From the NCBI RefSeq assembly GCF_014696135.1, contig NZ_JACJPP010000029.1, positions 1 to 64,000 on the forward strand: a stretch of DNA of 64,000 bases. The letters run 5' to 3'. The stretch comes from Nodosilinea sp. FACHB-141 (GTDB taxonomy: Bacteria; Cyanobacteriota; Cyanobacteriia; Phormidesmidales; Phormidesmidaceae). The first letter of the stretch is position 1; the number at the start of each line of letters is the position of its first letter. Positions 17,364-25,519 of the stretch are shown here, piece after piece. Under the pieces are notes generated by a model. That model did not search any database. It saw only the letters and a program-made list of their open reading frames with translations, and was not told the origin of the DNA. The position numbers and the translations under genes are program-made.

Positions 17364-18485
17364 TTAGAGGTTCTGAATAACTTCAGGCTGTGTTGAGCAA
17401 TCTACACCGCTACAGAAGTTATTGTCAGCTTCTCCGCAGTTGCTATCAAACTGTTTAGCTGCTGCCTCTAATTCGTCTCGCGCTGGTACTTCTGAATTTG
17501 GCTCTGGGCAAACCACGATCCCGGACTTATTGAGCTGCCTTATTACCAGTTCTCCTACAGTTCTGCCTACAAGCTGACCAAAATCGTGATCACTACGCCA
17601 GTGAACCCCACCCCAGATGCGGGCTTCACCAATGTTGTCAGCAAGCTTATCAAAGTCCTCCTTGAACTCCGGCAGTAAACAGCCAAGTACATAACTTGCC
17701 GCTGCCGAATAGGTGCTATGCCCAGAAGGGTAAGCAGGATGGCGAGGAGTTCCTGGGGAAGGTTGTGGCTCTAATCGTTTCTCTCCTCTTGTGAGACTGC
17801 CATCTTTGGTCTCATCATTACTCATGAAATCGTAGACAATCTCTAAGCTTGGGTCAGCTTCAGCAGGACGGCGACGAAATGCAACCCGGTCAAGCTTTGT
17901 GCCATCTGCTTCTACTGCTACCCACTTGTAGTGCCATGCAGCCATAAGAGCACTATGGATCGCCACATCAAGCGTAGCCCAGATGAGAGCATGACGAGGT
18001 GGTGACAGCCTTAAGCCTAAGCTAGACTCAGGTTCTGGAGCAAGAATGAAGTTCAAGATATGGCGATGCCATATTCCAGGGGTCTCTGATTGAAACAGGT
18101 ATGCCAACTCAAGCCCGTTACGAATAATAGGACTGTTAGTATCTGTACGTTTACTTAGAACAGCCCCGGCAGGTGGAGGAGATACAAAACGACGATTCGT
18201 TAAGAAAGCGCTTAGAGAGTTCTGGTCAAGAGCATTAGCGTCTTCAGCGTTTGCGGCAAACTGACGAAGTTCTTCAAGCTCTTTTTGTTCTTCCGGTGAA
18301 CCAATCTCAGGGTATGAGTCAGTTTTGCCTTGAAGTCGTTTCGTAACTCTTTCGTAAGAAACAACAGTTGGAGTAGGACAGCGGAACCAAGCACTTGCAC
18401 CAGGCTCTACTTGTGGAAGATTTTCTATTCCCGGCAAACTATATTGGGTAGATGAGCTTTCCGGAGCACCTGCACTATCGGTCAT
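17364..18485 (-). CDS. Vanadium-haloperoxidase / PAP2-family protein
   Basis: A 373-residue protein with the active-site blocks of the vanadate-dependent haloperoxidase/acid-phosphatase fold. These are a Lys-Arg rich block before RRRP (about residue 200), PSGHSTYSAA (about 255), and R-x5-H-x3-D in ARIWGGVHWRSDHDFG (about 290-305). The length and the long N-terminal helical part match cyanobacterial and actinobacterial haloperoxidase-like members better than short lipid phosphatases. No signal peptide is evident, although a cysteine-rich C-terminus (DSNCGEADNNFCSGVDC) could form disulfides. The reaction (halide oxidation or phosphate ester hydrolysis) cannot be told from sequence. Flanking 48-bp direct repeats suggest it arrived as a unit. 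Confidence 0.8.
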   Translation of the reverse strand: MTDSAGAPESSSTQYSLPGIENLPQVEPGASAWFRCPTPTVVSYERVTKRLQGKTDSYPEIGSPEEQKELEELRQFAANAEDANALDQNSLSAFLTNRRFVSPPPAGAVLSKRTDTNSPIIRNGLELAYLFQSETPGIWHRHILNFILAPEPESSLGLRLSPPRHALIWATLDVAIHSALMAAWHYKWVAVEADGTKLDRVAFRRRPAEADPSLEIVYDFMSNDETKDGSLTRGEKRLEPQPSPGTPRHPAYPSGHSTYSAAASYVLGCLLPEFKEDFDKLADNIGEARIWGGVHWRSDHDFGQLVGRTVGELVIRQLNKSGIVVCPEPNSEVPARDELEAAAKQFDSNCGEADNNFCSGVDCSTQPEVIQNL

Positions 18486-18828
18486 GGGTGTTATTCCTAT
18501 AAGTCTGAGAAAGCCCCTTCATTCTATTTGAAGGGTTACTGTTCCCCGAAAAATACTTTTAACTTCATAAGTTCTTGTAAAAATTACTCATTAATTAGAT
18601 GGCGATACCCATGAAGGTTATTTTTGCTACGTTGACAACTAAAGTAGCATTTCAGCTTTACTGATTTGCTTCCAATCTGGTTGCCAATTTTTATACAGAT
18701 TGCTCTTTAAGTACTGATAAGAATTTATCAGCAAAGTATCTAATCCCTCTTTAATCCTCTCGGAAGGGGATTAAAAATTATGTTTTTTTACTCTCAGTTT
18801 TCATCAATTTACCCAAACCATGACGAAC
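18486..18828. other. AT-rich upstream region of the haloperoxidase-like gene
   Basis: No gene is seen. The region holds the gene's probable promoter and a small inverted repeat (CCCTTC at about 18513 with GAAGGG at about 18528) in the 5' leader. It ends at the right copy of the 48-bp repeat. Confidence 0.4.
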
Positions 18829-18876
18829 GAATTTCCGATATTTCAGCTATTCTCCAGCGAGAGTAATAAAAGAGGG
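18829..18876. repeat. 48-bp direct repeat, right copy
   Basis: Second copy of the repeat at 17204-17251. Its right end lies 26 bp from the left end of the IS630 element. Confidence 0.7.
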
Positions 18877-18902
18877 TTGTATTGCAGTGGACGGGATGGT
18901 TA

Positions 18903-19809
18903 GGACAGTTTTCTGAAGGCATCATCAACGGCATTCTAAAGAGTATCGAAGGCGCTAAGCATCTTGCGGAGATGATGTTTCAACCGCGCCCAAAATTTTT
19001 CAATTTTGTTAAAGTCTAGCGAATAGGGTGGTAGGAACAGAACGATGCAACTGGCCTGCTCAATTAAGTTCTGAGTGTGCTGAGATTTGTGGAATCTGGC
19101 GTTGTCCATCATGACAATCTGCCCAGGGTTCAGTTCAAGTACGAGATAGCGCTCAACCCACGCTTCGAACAAGCGGGTGTCGCAGTGTCCTTGATAGGTC
19201 ATTGGGGCGAGGACCGTCCGATTGCACCGGCCCGCCACCATACTGATGCGCTGGGTTCGATGACCCAATTTGAGGGCATAGAACCGCTCGGTATGAGGAC
19301 AACATCCATAGGGATAGTCCTCGGTATCATCAACACCGGCTTCGTCGAGGTACACCACTTGGGCGTCCTCATACTGGGCAATTTGGGTCAAAAAGGCTTG
19401 GCGTTTGGCCTCGCTGCGTTCTCGGTAACCATAGGTCTTTTTTCACGGGTGAACCCAATGCACTTGAGCGCTTTGCCAATAGTGCGATTGGTGATTGGTT
19501 CAAGCTATAGGTCAGCCGTTTTTTGCTGAGTCAGATGACCATGAGTCTGGGCAAAGGCTCGAAAGGCCTCTAGATCATTAATTTTTGGCTCTGGCCCTCG
19601 ATAGTAGTGGCGAATGGGAGCGGCGCTGCCCATCACCTCGCGCCGTTTCAGCCACAGGTCGAGAGTGTTGCGACTAATGCTAAACGTACAACTGACGTGG
19701 CTTTTGGAGTCACCTCGATCAACAGCAGCAAGCGCTTTTTCACGTAAATCGTCACTATAGGCAGCTGGCATCGCTATTCAAGCAATATTCCTACTCCCCT
19801 AGAATGTTC
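18903..19809 (-). mobile_element. IS630-family insertion sequence, decayed, flanked by TA
   Basis: About 907 bp between TA dinucleotides at 18901-18902 and 19810-19811, as expected for IS630 target duplication. The ends are weakly inverted (GGACAG-TTTTCT on the left, GAACAT-TCTAG read on the minus strand from the right). The transposase inside is interrupted. The boundaries come from the TA sites plus the short inverted match, so they are approximate. Confidence 0.6.
18936..19771 (-). pseudogene. IS630 transposase, interrupted
   Basis: The first part (19771-19505) has the N-terminal helix-turn-helix: YSDDLREKALAAVDRGDSK, then ISRNTLDLWLKRR. It ends at a TAG in a position normally inside the winged-helix domain. 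The second part (19391-18936) has the DDE catalytic core: VVYLDEAG (first Asp), VMMDNARFHKS (second Asp) and LPPYSLDFNKIEKFW (Glu). Between them is a run GAAAAAAGACC, a typical A6G slippery site used by this family for a -1 frameshift. The frameshift may be native and the TAG is the actual lesion. Confidence 0.8.
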
Positions 19810-19923
19810 TAACTACATCTTCATCTGCAATGGTGAACCGCTGCTGCTCTAAGCGAAGTTTTGTCCAGAGTGTGGAAAAAGATGTTGTGGCCATTAGTCA
19901 TGAGTTACGCTGTCAAGCACCTT

Positions 19924-22900
19924 TTACTCCAACGGCCGCCAATCACCAGAACCGATGAACGCCGCCCAGTAGTAAGGGTGCGCATAGTCAGGCTCTTGCA
20001 AAAACGCCAACTGGGTGTCCCGCAGGGAGGCATCGCGGGGCGTGCCCGAGAGCAATGACTGGTAGTACGCCACCATCAGCTTCTGAGTCGCATCATCACT
20101 TACTTTCCAGAGGCTAATGACCTGACTTTGAGCACCAGCCAGCATCAAGGCCCGTCGCAACCCGTACAGCCCTTCCCCAGAAGAGAGTTCTCCTAATCCA
20201 GTTTGACACGCTGAGAGCACCACCAGCTGGGTACCGCGCAGGTCTAACTCCGTCACCTCTAGGGCGGTAAGAATGCCGTCTTGGTCAAGGCCACTCTGGC
20301 CATCAGCGGCCCCAGCCAAAACTAGCCCCGATTGCAGCAGGGGGTTGAAGGTATCTTCATTCGGCTCAAAGAAACCATGGGTGGCGATGTGCAAAATGCT
20401 GGGCTTAGTCTGCTGCTTAATGACCGCTTCGGTCGCGTTGGTCTGGGTGTAAACCCATGGGCTGGGGAGTAGAGGAGCAATCAGATCAACCTCTGCCTGA
20501 GTACCCGGCAAAGCGGGAAAAATGCGGCTTTTAAAGTCAATGGTGCGGGTTTCTGCCTGGGCCACTAGGGAACCAGGACGGCCATAGGTAGGGTTGCCCA
20601 TCAGCACAGCCGGATTGTTGCTAGGGGCAGTATCGGCTATCCGCATCAGGTCACGCCCTGAGGTGAGGTAACGGAACTGGTAGGTCTCAACCAGGTACCG
20701 ATTGGATTCATCTACCAAGGCTTCAAAAGGAATCAGGCTGAGAGCATCGTCGGGGGAGAGAAACACTGTCGTGGTATTGCCCAGGGCTGCTCGCACCGGA
20801 GCCATCACCAGGTCATCCAGGACGCGAGCGTCTTCCTTAACTTGGAAAAGTGCCGTATCGGGCGAGGCCAGGCTCGTGGAGAAGGTCCGAACAGCCGCGT
20901 CCACCGCATCGGCAGGCCCCAGATCTAGGCCTTGAATGGTGCCATCCGCCGCGAGGATATAGGCGGCATAGCGAGAGGAGTCAAAGCGCTCTGACGCTAA
21001 CGCGGCGGGATTAAAAGGCCGATAGCGGATGAACTCAACCAACACAGTACCCCTGGGGAGCGTGGCCTGAATGTCCTCCACGGTGGGCGACGCCGTTATG
21101 TCAGCAAACGCTGAACTACGGCGACTAAGCTGATCTTCAAAAGTGGTGAGCTGTTCTTCGAGGAACTGGCGCTGGGCTTGATAGGCCTCGGTGGAGAGAT
21201 CCAGCGGTGGGTTGGTGGTCAGATTAGAGAGTTGGGTGCTGGTGGCATTCAACTCATCCAAAAGAGTAACAGCTCCAGGGTCATCGGCTAGTTGGGCGCG
21301 CAGGTTGGTAAACAGGTCGAGAATGCGACCTTTGCGCTGCAGAAGGGTGGTCAGCGCCAGTTGTGCCGCCGTTGCATCGGTGGGCAGGTCATTGAGATGA
21401 AGGCTGATAGCAGCATCAGTCGTGCCTGCCATGGTGGCCAGGTACTGACGCTTGTGGGCATCAGAGCCCCCAACCAGGTTGCGACTGAGAACCGTTTCTT
21501 CCATGGCCAGGCCTCGGCTCAGATAGGTGAGAGTCGGTTGGAGTTGGCCTTGAGCATAGGAGAGTACGGCCAGATTATTGAGGCTGGTGGCGGTATCGGG
21601 ATGGTTGGAACCTAAGACTTGCTCATTAATCGCCAGGGCGCGCTGATAGAGCGGTTCGGCCTCCCCGTAGCGCCCCTGCAACCGATACAGCACGGCCAGA
21701 TTGTTGAGGCTGATGGCGGTATCGGGATGGTCGGGGCCTAAGGCTTGCTCAGTGATCGTCAGGGCGTGCTGATAGAGCGGTTCAGCCTCCCCGTAGCGCC
21801 CCTGCAACCGATACAGATCGGCCAGATTATTGAGGCTGGTGGCGGTATCGGGATGGTTGGAACCTAAGACTTGCTCATTAATCGCCAGGGCGCGCTGATA
21901 GAGCGGTTCGGCCTCCCCGTAGCGCCCCTGCAACCGATACAGCACGGCCAGATTGTTGAGGCTTCTAGCGGTAGAGGGATGGTCGGGGCCTAAGGCTTGC
22001 TCTCTAATCTCCAGGGCGTGCTGATAGAGCGGTTCGGCCTCCCCGTAGCGTCCCTGCGACCGATACAGCTCGGCCAGATTGTTGAGGCTGGTGGCCGTAT
22101 TGGGATGGTCGGGGCTTAAGGCTTGCTCAGTGATCGCCAGGGCGCGCTGATAGAGCGGTTCGGCCTCCCCGTAGCGCCCCTGTGACTTGTACAGAAAGGC
22201 CAGATTATTGAGGCTGTCAGCGGTAGAGGGATGGTCGGGGCCAAAGGCTTGCTCTCTAATCTCCAGGGCGTGCTGATAGAGCGGTTCGGCCTCCCCGTAG
22301 CGCCCCTGCGACCAATACAGCTCGGCCAGATTATTGAGGCTGGTGGCGGTAGAGGGATGGTCGGGGCCTAAGGCTTGCTCGTTAATTGCCAGGGCGCGCT
22401 GCAAGAGCGGTTCGGCCTCCCCGTAGCGCCCCTGCGACCGATACAGCATGGCCAAATTATTGAGGCTGGTGGCGGTATCGGGATGGTCGGGGCCTAAGGC
22501 TTGCTCATTAATTGCCAGGGCTTCTTCGGCCCGTGGAATTGCCTCACCATAACGACCCGCCTGGTAGAGCTCAGTCACCCGCTGGTTGAGTTGATTCGCT
22601 GGCTCTAGGGCTTGCTCGGTAGCGCTGGCTGCTCGCGTCTCTAGTCGGTAGGAGCCGGTTTCTCTAGACCCATAGCTATTGACCAGTAGGGTATAGGCTC
22701 CGGTGGTCGGTATCGTTAGGGTAATACGGGCAAGGGTGCCCCCAGCGCCATCGTCATCCTCGGCAATCCGCTCTCCCGTCGGGCTCACTAAGATCAGGTA
22801 AGCATTAAAGTCGTCGCTGATCAAGTCAATGGTCAGGGCTTCTCCAGCTGTGCCTTCAAAGGGATGGACTTCGTAGTAGCTGCCGTCATCTTCCACCACC

Positions 22901-23082
22901 GGCGAAGTAGGGGAGAGTTCTCCTGTGATGGTCTGTGGTGTGCGCTCTGTTACCTGAGCAATTGGCACGGGCTGGGCACGGCTGGCGCCGCTAGTGCTTC
23001 CGAGCAAGGTTGTACATAGCCCCGCCAAAACCAGAGCATGGAGCCATCGTCCCTGACTGCGCTGCGGCCATGGGTTCAACAT
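19924..23082 (-). CDS. Exported TPR-CHAT protein (caspase-like protease domain), 1052 aa
   Basis: Signal peptide (RSQGRWLHALVLAGLCTTLL, residues about 8-27), then a pre-peptidase C-terminal type β-domain (about 45-150) with DDDGAGGT. A block of eight near-identical 42-residue TPR units follows (about 180-520; consensus SLNNLAxLYRxQGRYGEAEP), then a linker and a C-terminal CHAT domain. The CHAT catalytic pair is present: His902 in HIATHGFF and Cys959 in LSACQTGLG. CHAT domains are caspase/separase-like proteases and TPRs select partners. It is the last of four same-strand genes; its ATG lies 2 bp after the stop of the secreted TPR gene, implying an operon. Substrates are unknown. Confidence 0.92.
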   Translation of the reverse strand: MLNPWPQRSQGRWLHALVLAGLCTTLLGSTSGASRAQPVPIAQVTERTPQTITGELSPTSPVVEDDGSYYEVHPFEGTAGEALTIDLISDDFNAYLILVSPTGERIAEDDDGAGGTLARITLTIPTTGAYTLLVNSYGSRETGSYRLETRAASATEQALEPANQLNQRVTELYQAGRYGEAIPRAEEALAINEQALGPDHPDTATSLNNLAMLYRSQGRYGEAEPLLQRALAINEQALGPDHPSTATSLNNLAELYWSQGRYGEAEPLYQHALEIREQAFGPDHPSTADSLNNLAFLYKSQGRYGEAEPLYQRALAITEQALSPDHPNTATSLNNLAELYRSQGRYGEAEPLYQHALEIREQALGPDHPSTARSLNNLAVLYRLQGRYGEAEPLYQRALAINEQVLGSNHPDTATSLNNLADLYRLQGRYGEAEPLYQHALTITEQALGPDHPDTAISLNNLAVLYRLQGRYGEAEPLYQRALAINEQVLGSNHPDTATSLNNLAVLSYAQGQLQPTLTYLSRGLAMEETVLSRNLVGGSDAHKRQYLATMAGTTDAAISLHLNDLPTDATAAQLALTTLLQRKGRILDLFTNLRAQLADDPGAVTLLDELNATSTQLSNLTTNPPLDLSTEAYQAQRQFLEEQLTTFEDQLSRRSSAFADITASPTVEDIQATLPRGTVLVEFIRYRPFNPAALASERFDSSRYAAYILAADGTIQGLDLGPADAVDAAVRTFSTSLASPDTALFQVKEDARVLDDLVMAPVRAALGNTTTVFLSPDDALSLIPFEALVDESNRYLVETYQFRYLTSGRDLMRIADTAPSNNPAVLMGNPTYGRPGSLVAQAETRTIDFKSRIFPALPGTQAEVDLIAPLLPSPWVYTQTNATEAVIKQQTKPSILHIATHGFFEPNEDTFNPLLQSGLVLAGAADGQSGLDQDGILTALEVTELDLRGTQLVVLSACQTGLGELSSGEGLYGLRRALMLAGAQSQVISLWKVSDDATQKLMVAYYQSLLSGTPRDASLRDTQLAFLQEPDYAHPYYWAAFIGSGDWRPLE
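21640..22560. repeat. 126-bp tandem coding repeats (TPR array)
   Basis: About seven to eight units of 126 bp encode the 42-residue TPRs of the gene above. Nucleotide identity between units is very high; for example the segment CGGTTCGGCCTCCCCGTAGC recurs in nearly every unit. This points to recent unit duplication or gene conversion. Confidence 0.8.
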
Positions 23083-23084
23083 CG

Positions 23085-24197
23085 CTATATCTCCTTCTCT
23101 AGGGTTTCAATGCGCGCCTGCAACGCCTCAACCTGTTCGCGCTCACCCAACGTCTCGTACAATTCTTGAGCTGCTTGCAGATGGGCAATCGCCGCATCGT
23201 ACTCCGTCTGCCCCTCCGCCACCGTCGCCAAGCCCAAATGGTTATCAACCTGCAGCTCTCGCTGCCCCGATGCTTCAGCCAACGCCAACCCCTGCCCATA
23301 GCGCTCCCGCGCCAGCAGCGGCAACCCCACCGCTAGGTAAGTCTCTGCTTGTAGCAGGTAAAGCTGGCTATTTTCAGACCCAGCCAGAATTCTAGTCTCT
23401 AGAACATCCAAAGCCGATTGGTTCAACGCGTAGCTTTGGCGATTGGGGTCGCTGTGCTCAAACCCCAAATACACCAGCGCTAGGGCAATCGCTTCCACGT
23501 CGGGCTCTAGCTGCCGCGCCTTCACCTCGGCCACCTCAGCGTTAATGCGATCGCGCTCAGCCTGGGGCAACATTGCAAAACCCACATCTGGCCCCGTAGC
23601 GGAAGAAAGACCACTATCCGTCGTCACGACAATGGTGTAGCGATAGTCAGGTTTTAGCTGGTCTACTTCATCGTAGGTAGCCTGAGGTTCATTCACCTGG
23701 GTCGTCCAATTCACCCCTGAACCCTGGATCACAACCGTGTAAGATGTCGCCCCTTCTACGGACTGCCACTGAAGTGTCAGGGGCTCTGTTCCGAGAAGAA
23801 CCGTGTTGCGAGGGCTAAGGACATGGGGTAAAGAGACATCAAATGGAGCTCGTGATGGATTATTTGCAGATCCAGGCCGTCTCCTGGCAGCAGATCGGCA
23901 ATAGTCAGCCACAGTGTACGTGCCGACATTATCAAAGTTGTGCCTGCCGCCATTACTGCAATTTAGAGTTACCCGACTATTACGACCTAGCCGAATCTTG
24001 TGCGTAGTTGGCAGCAGCATTCCCTCAGAAGCCGGATCGGGCGTGACTAAAAATTGCCCGACAACAACATCACCCCGGACACCATGGATGTAATGAATCC
24101 CTTGGTTTTGGCTCCAAGCAGGTGGGGCGATCGCCCCGATAATTCCCAGCGTTAAGCCCGTAGAGGCCATTAGAGCGGCGTAGCGGTAGGTCGGCAT
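23085..24197 (-). CDS. Secreted TPR protein, partner of the CHAT proteins
   Basis: 370 residues. An N-terminal signal peptide (PTYRYAALMASTGLTLGIIG, cleavage near APPAWSQ) is followed by a β-rich domain (about 30-100) and a fibronectin-like segment (about 125-200; LTLQWQSVEGATSYTVVI). The C-terminal half is TPR-like and helical. The start at 24195-24197 overlaps the upstream gene by 28 bp and gives a charged signal-peptide n-region. The alternative ATG at 24168-24170 overlaps that gene's stop as TAATG, a coupling arrangement, so either may be used. Its position between membrane TPR and CHAT genes suggests an extracytoplasmic complex; this is inference. Confidence 0.8.
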   Translation of the reverse strand: MPTYRYAALMASTGLTLGIIGAIAPPAWSQNQGIHYIHGVRGDVVVGQFLVTPDPASEGMLLPTTHKIRLGRNSRVTLNCSNGGRHNFDNVGTYTVADYCRSAARRRPGSANNPSRAPFDVSLPHVLSPRNTVLLGTEPLTLQWQSVEGATSYTVVIQGSGVNWTTQVNEPQATYDEVDQLKPDYRYTIVVTTDSGLSSATGPDVGFAMLPQAERDRINAEVAEVKARQLEPDVEAIALALVYLGFEHSDPNRQSYALNQSALDVLETRILAGSENSQLYLLQAETYLAVGLPLLARERYGQGLALAEASGQRELQVDNHLGLATVAEGQTEYDAAIAHLQAAQELYETLGEREQVEALQARIETLEKEI

Positions 24198-25462
24198 AGG
24201 TCGTTGTAGTCTAGGGTTGCAGATTCAAAACGTTCGCGGGCTAGCATCAGCCAGGCATTTTCTTCGGGGTTACCGCGATCGCCCAGTTGGCAACAGCGCT
24301 GCCAGACCGGCAGAGTATCCGTTTCACCCTGAGCTTGAGCCTCCAGGGTTTGGGCCAGCAGACAGTGGGCCGAGCCAGGGTTGTTAATGTGAGGCTGGGC
24401 CTCGCGTTCTGCACTGAGTACGATCGCGGTCTCCAACGCTGATTGAGCAGATGCATATTGCTCCTGCCGAAACAATGCCCAGCCCAGATTTTTATAGAGG
24501 CTGTACTTAGTTTCTGGAAAGCTCTGCTGCTCATCCGCCAACGTTAGGCCCTGATTTAATAGCGCTAATGATTTATTCAGGTTAGGTTCTGGCTTTTCCA
24601 GATATAATCTGGCCAAATTGTTATACGCCTCTGGCAAATCGCCTCGAATGGCAATTAGATATTGGGTTTCGGCTTGTTCTAGGTTTTGGATGTCTTCGTA
24701 AAGGGTGCCGAGGTTATAGTGGGCATCCACATTGTCTGGGTTAAGGGCAATGGCGCGGTTGTAGTTTTGCTCTGCAGAGCCCAGCTTGCCTGCCTCTTGA
24801 GCAGTTTGCCCTCGCTGGTTGTACTGCCTTGAAATGCTGGGCAATGCCAACCAAAAAGCAAACAAAACTCCAGCCAACAGCGCCGTAGTACCAAACTTAG
24901 CCCTTAGCCGCCAGGGATTTGAGACCTTGAAGCGGTCAAAGAAAAACTGCACCCCTTCGCCACCGGCATCTGTCAAATCGCTACGGGCCTGCAGCAGCGT
25001 CAACAGGTTCGACAGCGCAATGGCAGATAGCCCGGCCACTCCAGCCCCACCCAGCAAAAATCGACCGCTAATGTTGATCAGCAGGCCAACAATAATAGCC
25101 CAGGTTAAGGTTGTCAGCCCTTTGAATACCCAGTCGTCAGGATTTGAGCTTGGAACCTTCAATGTTTCGTCTAGAAACCACCACCACTGCTCTGGCGATT
25201 TTGAAAAGCTTTGGCGATAGGTGCTGAAATTGAGCTGTTCAGCCATAACCGCCGCCTGGTCTTTAAGCTGGCGATCGAGGGCATGAATTTCACTCAGCAG
25301 ATGGGGCTTGGGCGGGGGCGATTGCTCTATCCCTACATACAGCACATCGCGAGCATTCAAGACTTTCAGCACTTGCTGTTCCTGAGGGCTTTGATCTGCA
25401 ACAAAAGAAGATAGGGCCTCTCGATAAGCGGTTAGGGCGGCACCAAGAGCGTGAGGGGGCAT
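24170..25462 (-). CDS. Membrane-anchored TPR protein
   Basis: 430 residues. After a helical N-terminus of about 120 residues come two adjacent hydrophobic segments (WAIIVGLLINISGRFLLGG and VAGLSAIALSNLLTLL), a short loop, and a third (LLAGVLFAFWLALP, near 205-220). TPR units fill the C-terminal half (YNRAIALNPDNVDAHYNLGT is a canonical unit). It is probably an inner-membrane scaffold that presents TPRs to the secreted TPR and CHAT products of the same operon. The stop overlaps the start region of the next gene. No enzymatic motif is visible. Confidence 0.82.
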   Translation of the reverse strand: MPPHALGAALTAYREALSSFVADQSPQEQQVLKVLNARDVLYVGIEQSPPPKPHLLSEIHALDRQLKDQAAVMAEQLNFSTYRQSFSKSPEQWWWFLDETLKVPSSNPDDWVFKGLTTLTWAIIVGLLINISGRFLLGGAGVAGLSAIALSNLLTLLQARSDLTDAGGEGVQFFFDRFKVSNPWRLRAKFGTTALLAGVLFAFWLALPSISRQYNQRGQTAQEAGKLGSAEQNYNRAIALNPDNVDAHYNLGTLYEDIQNLEQAETQYLIAIRGDLPEAYNNLARLYLEKPEPNLNKSLALLNQGLTLADEQQSFPETKYSLYKNLGWALFRQEQYASAQSALETAIVLSAEREAQPHINNPGSAHCLLAQTLEAQAQGETDTLPVWQRCCQLGDRGNPEENAWLMLARERFESATLDYNDLCRPTATPL

Positions 25463-25519
25463 GGGCTACAACAGAGGCAATGAACTTATCCTAAATGAGG
25501 GAGTGGAACGCACCTCCCT

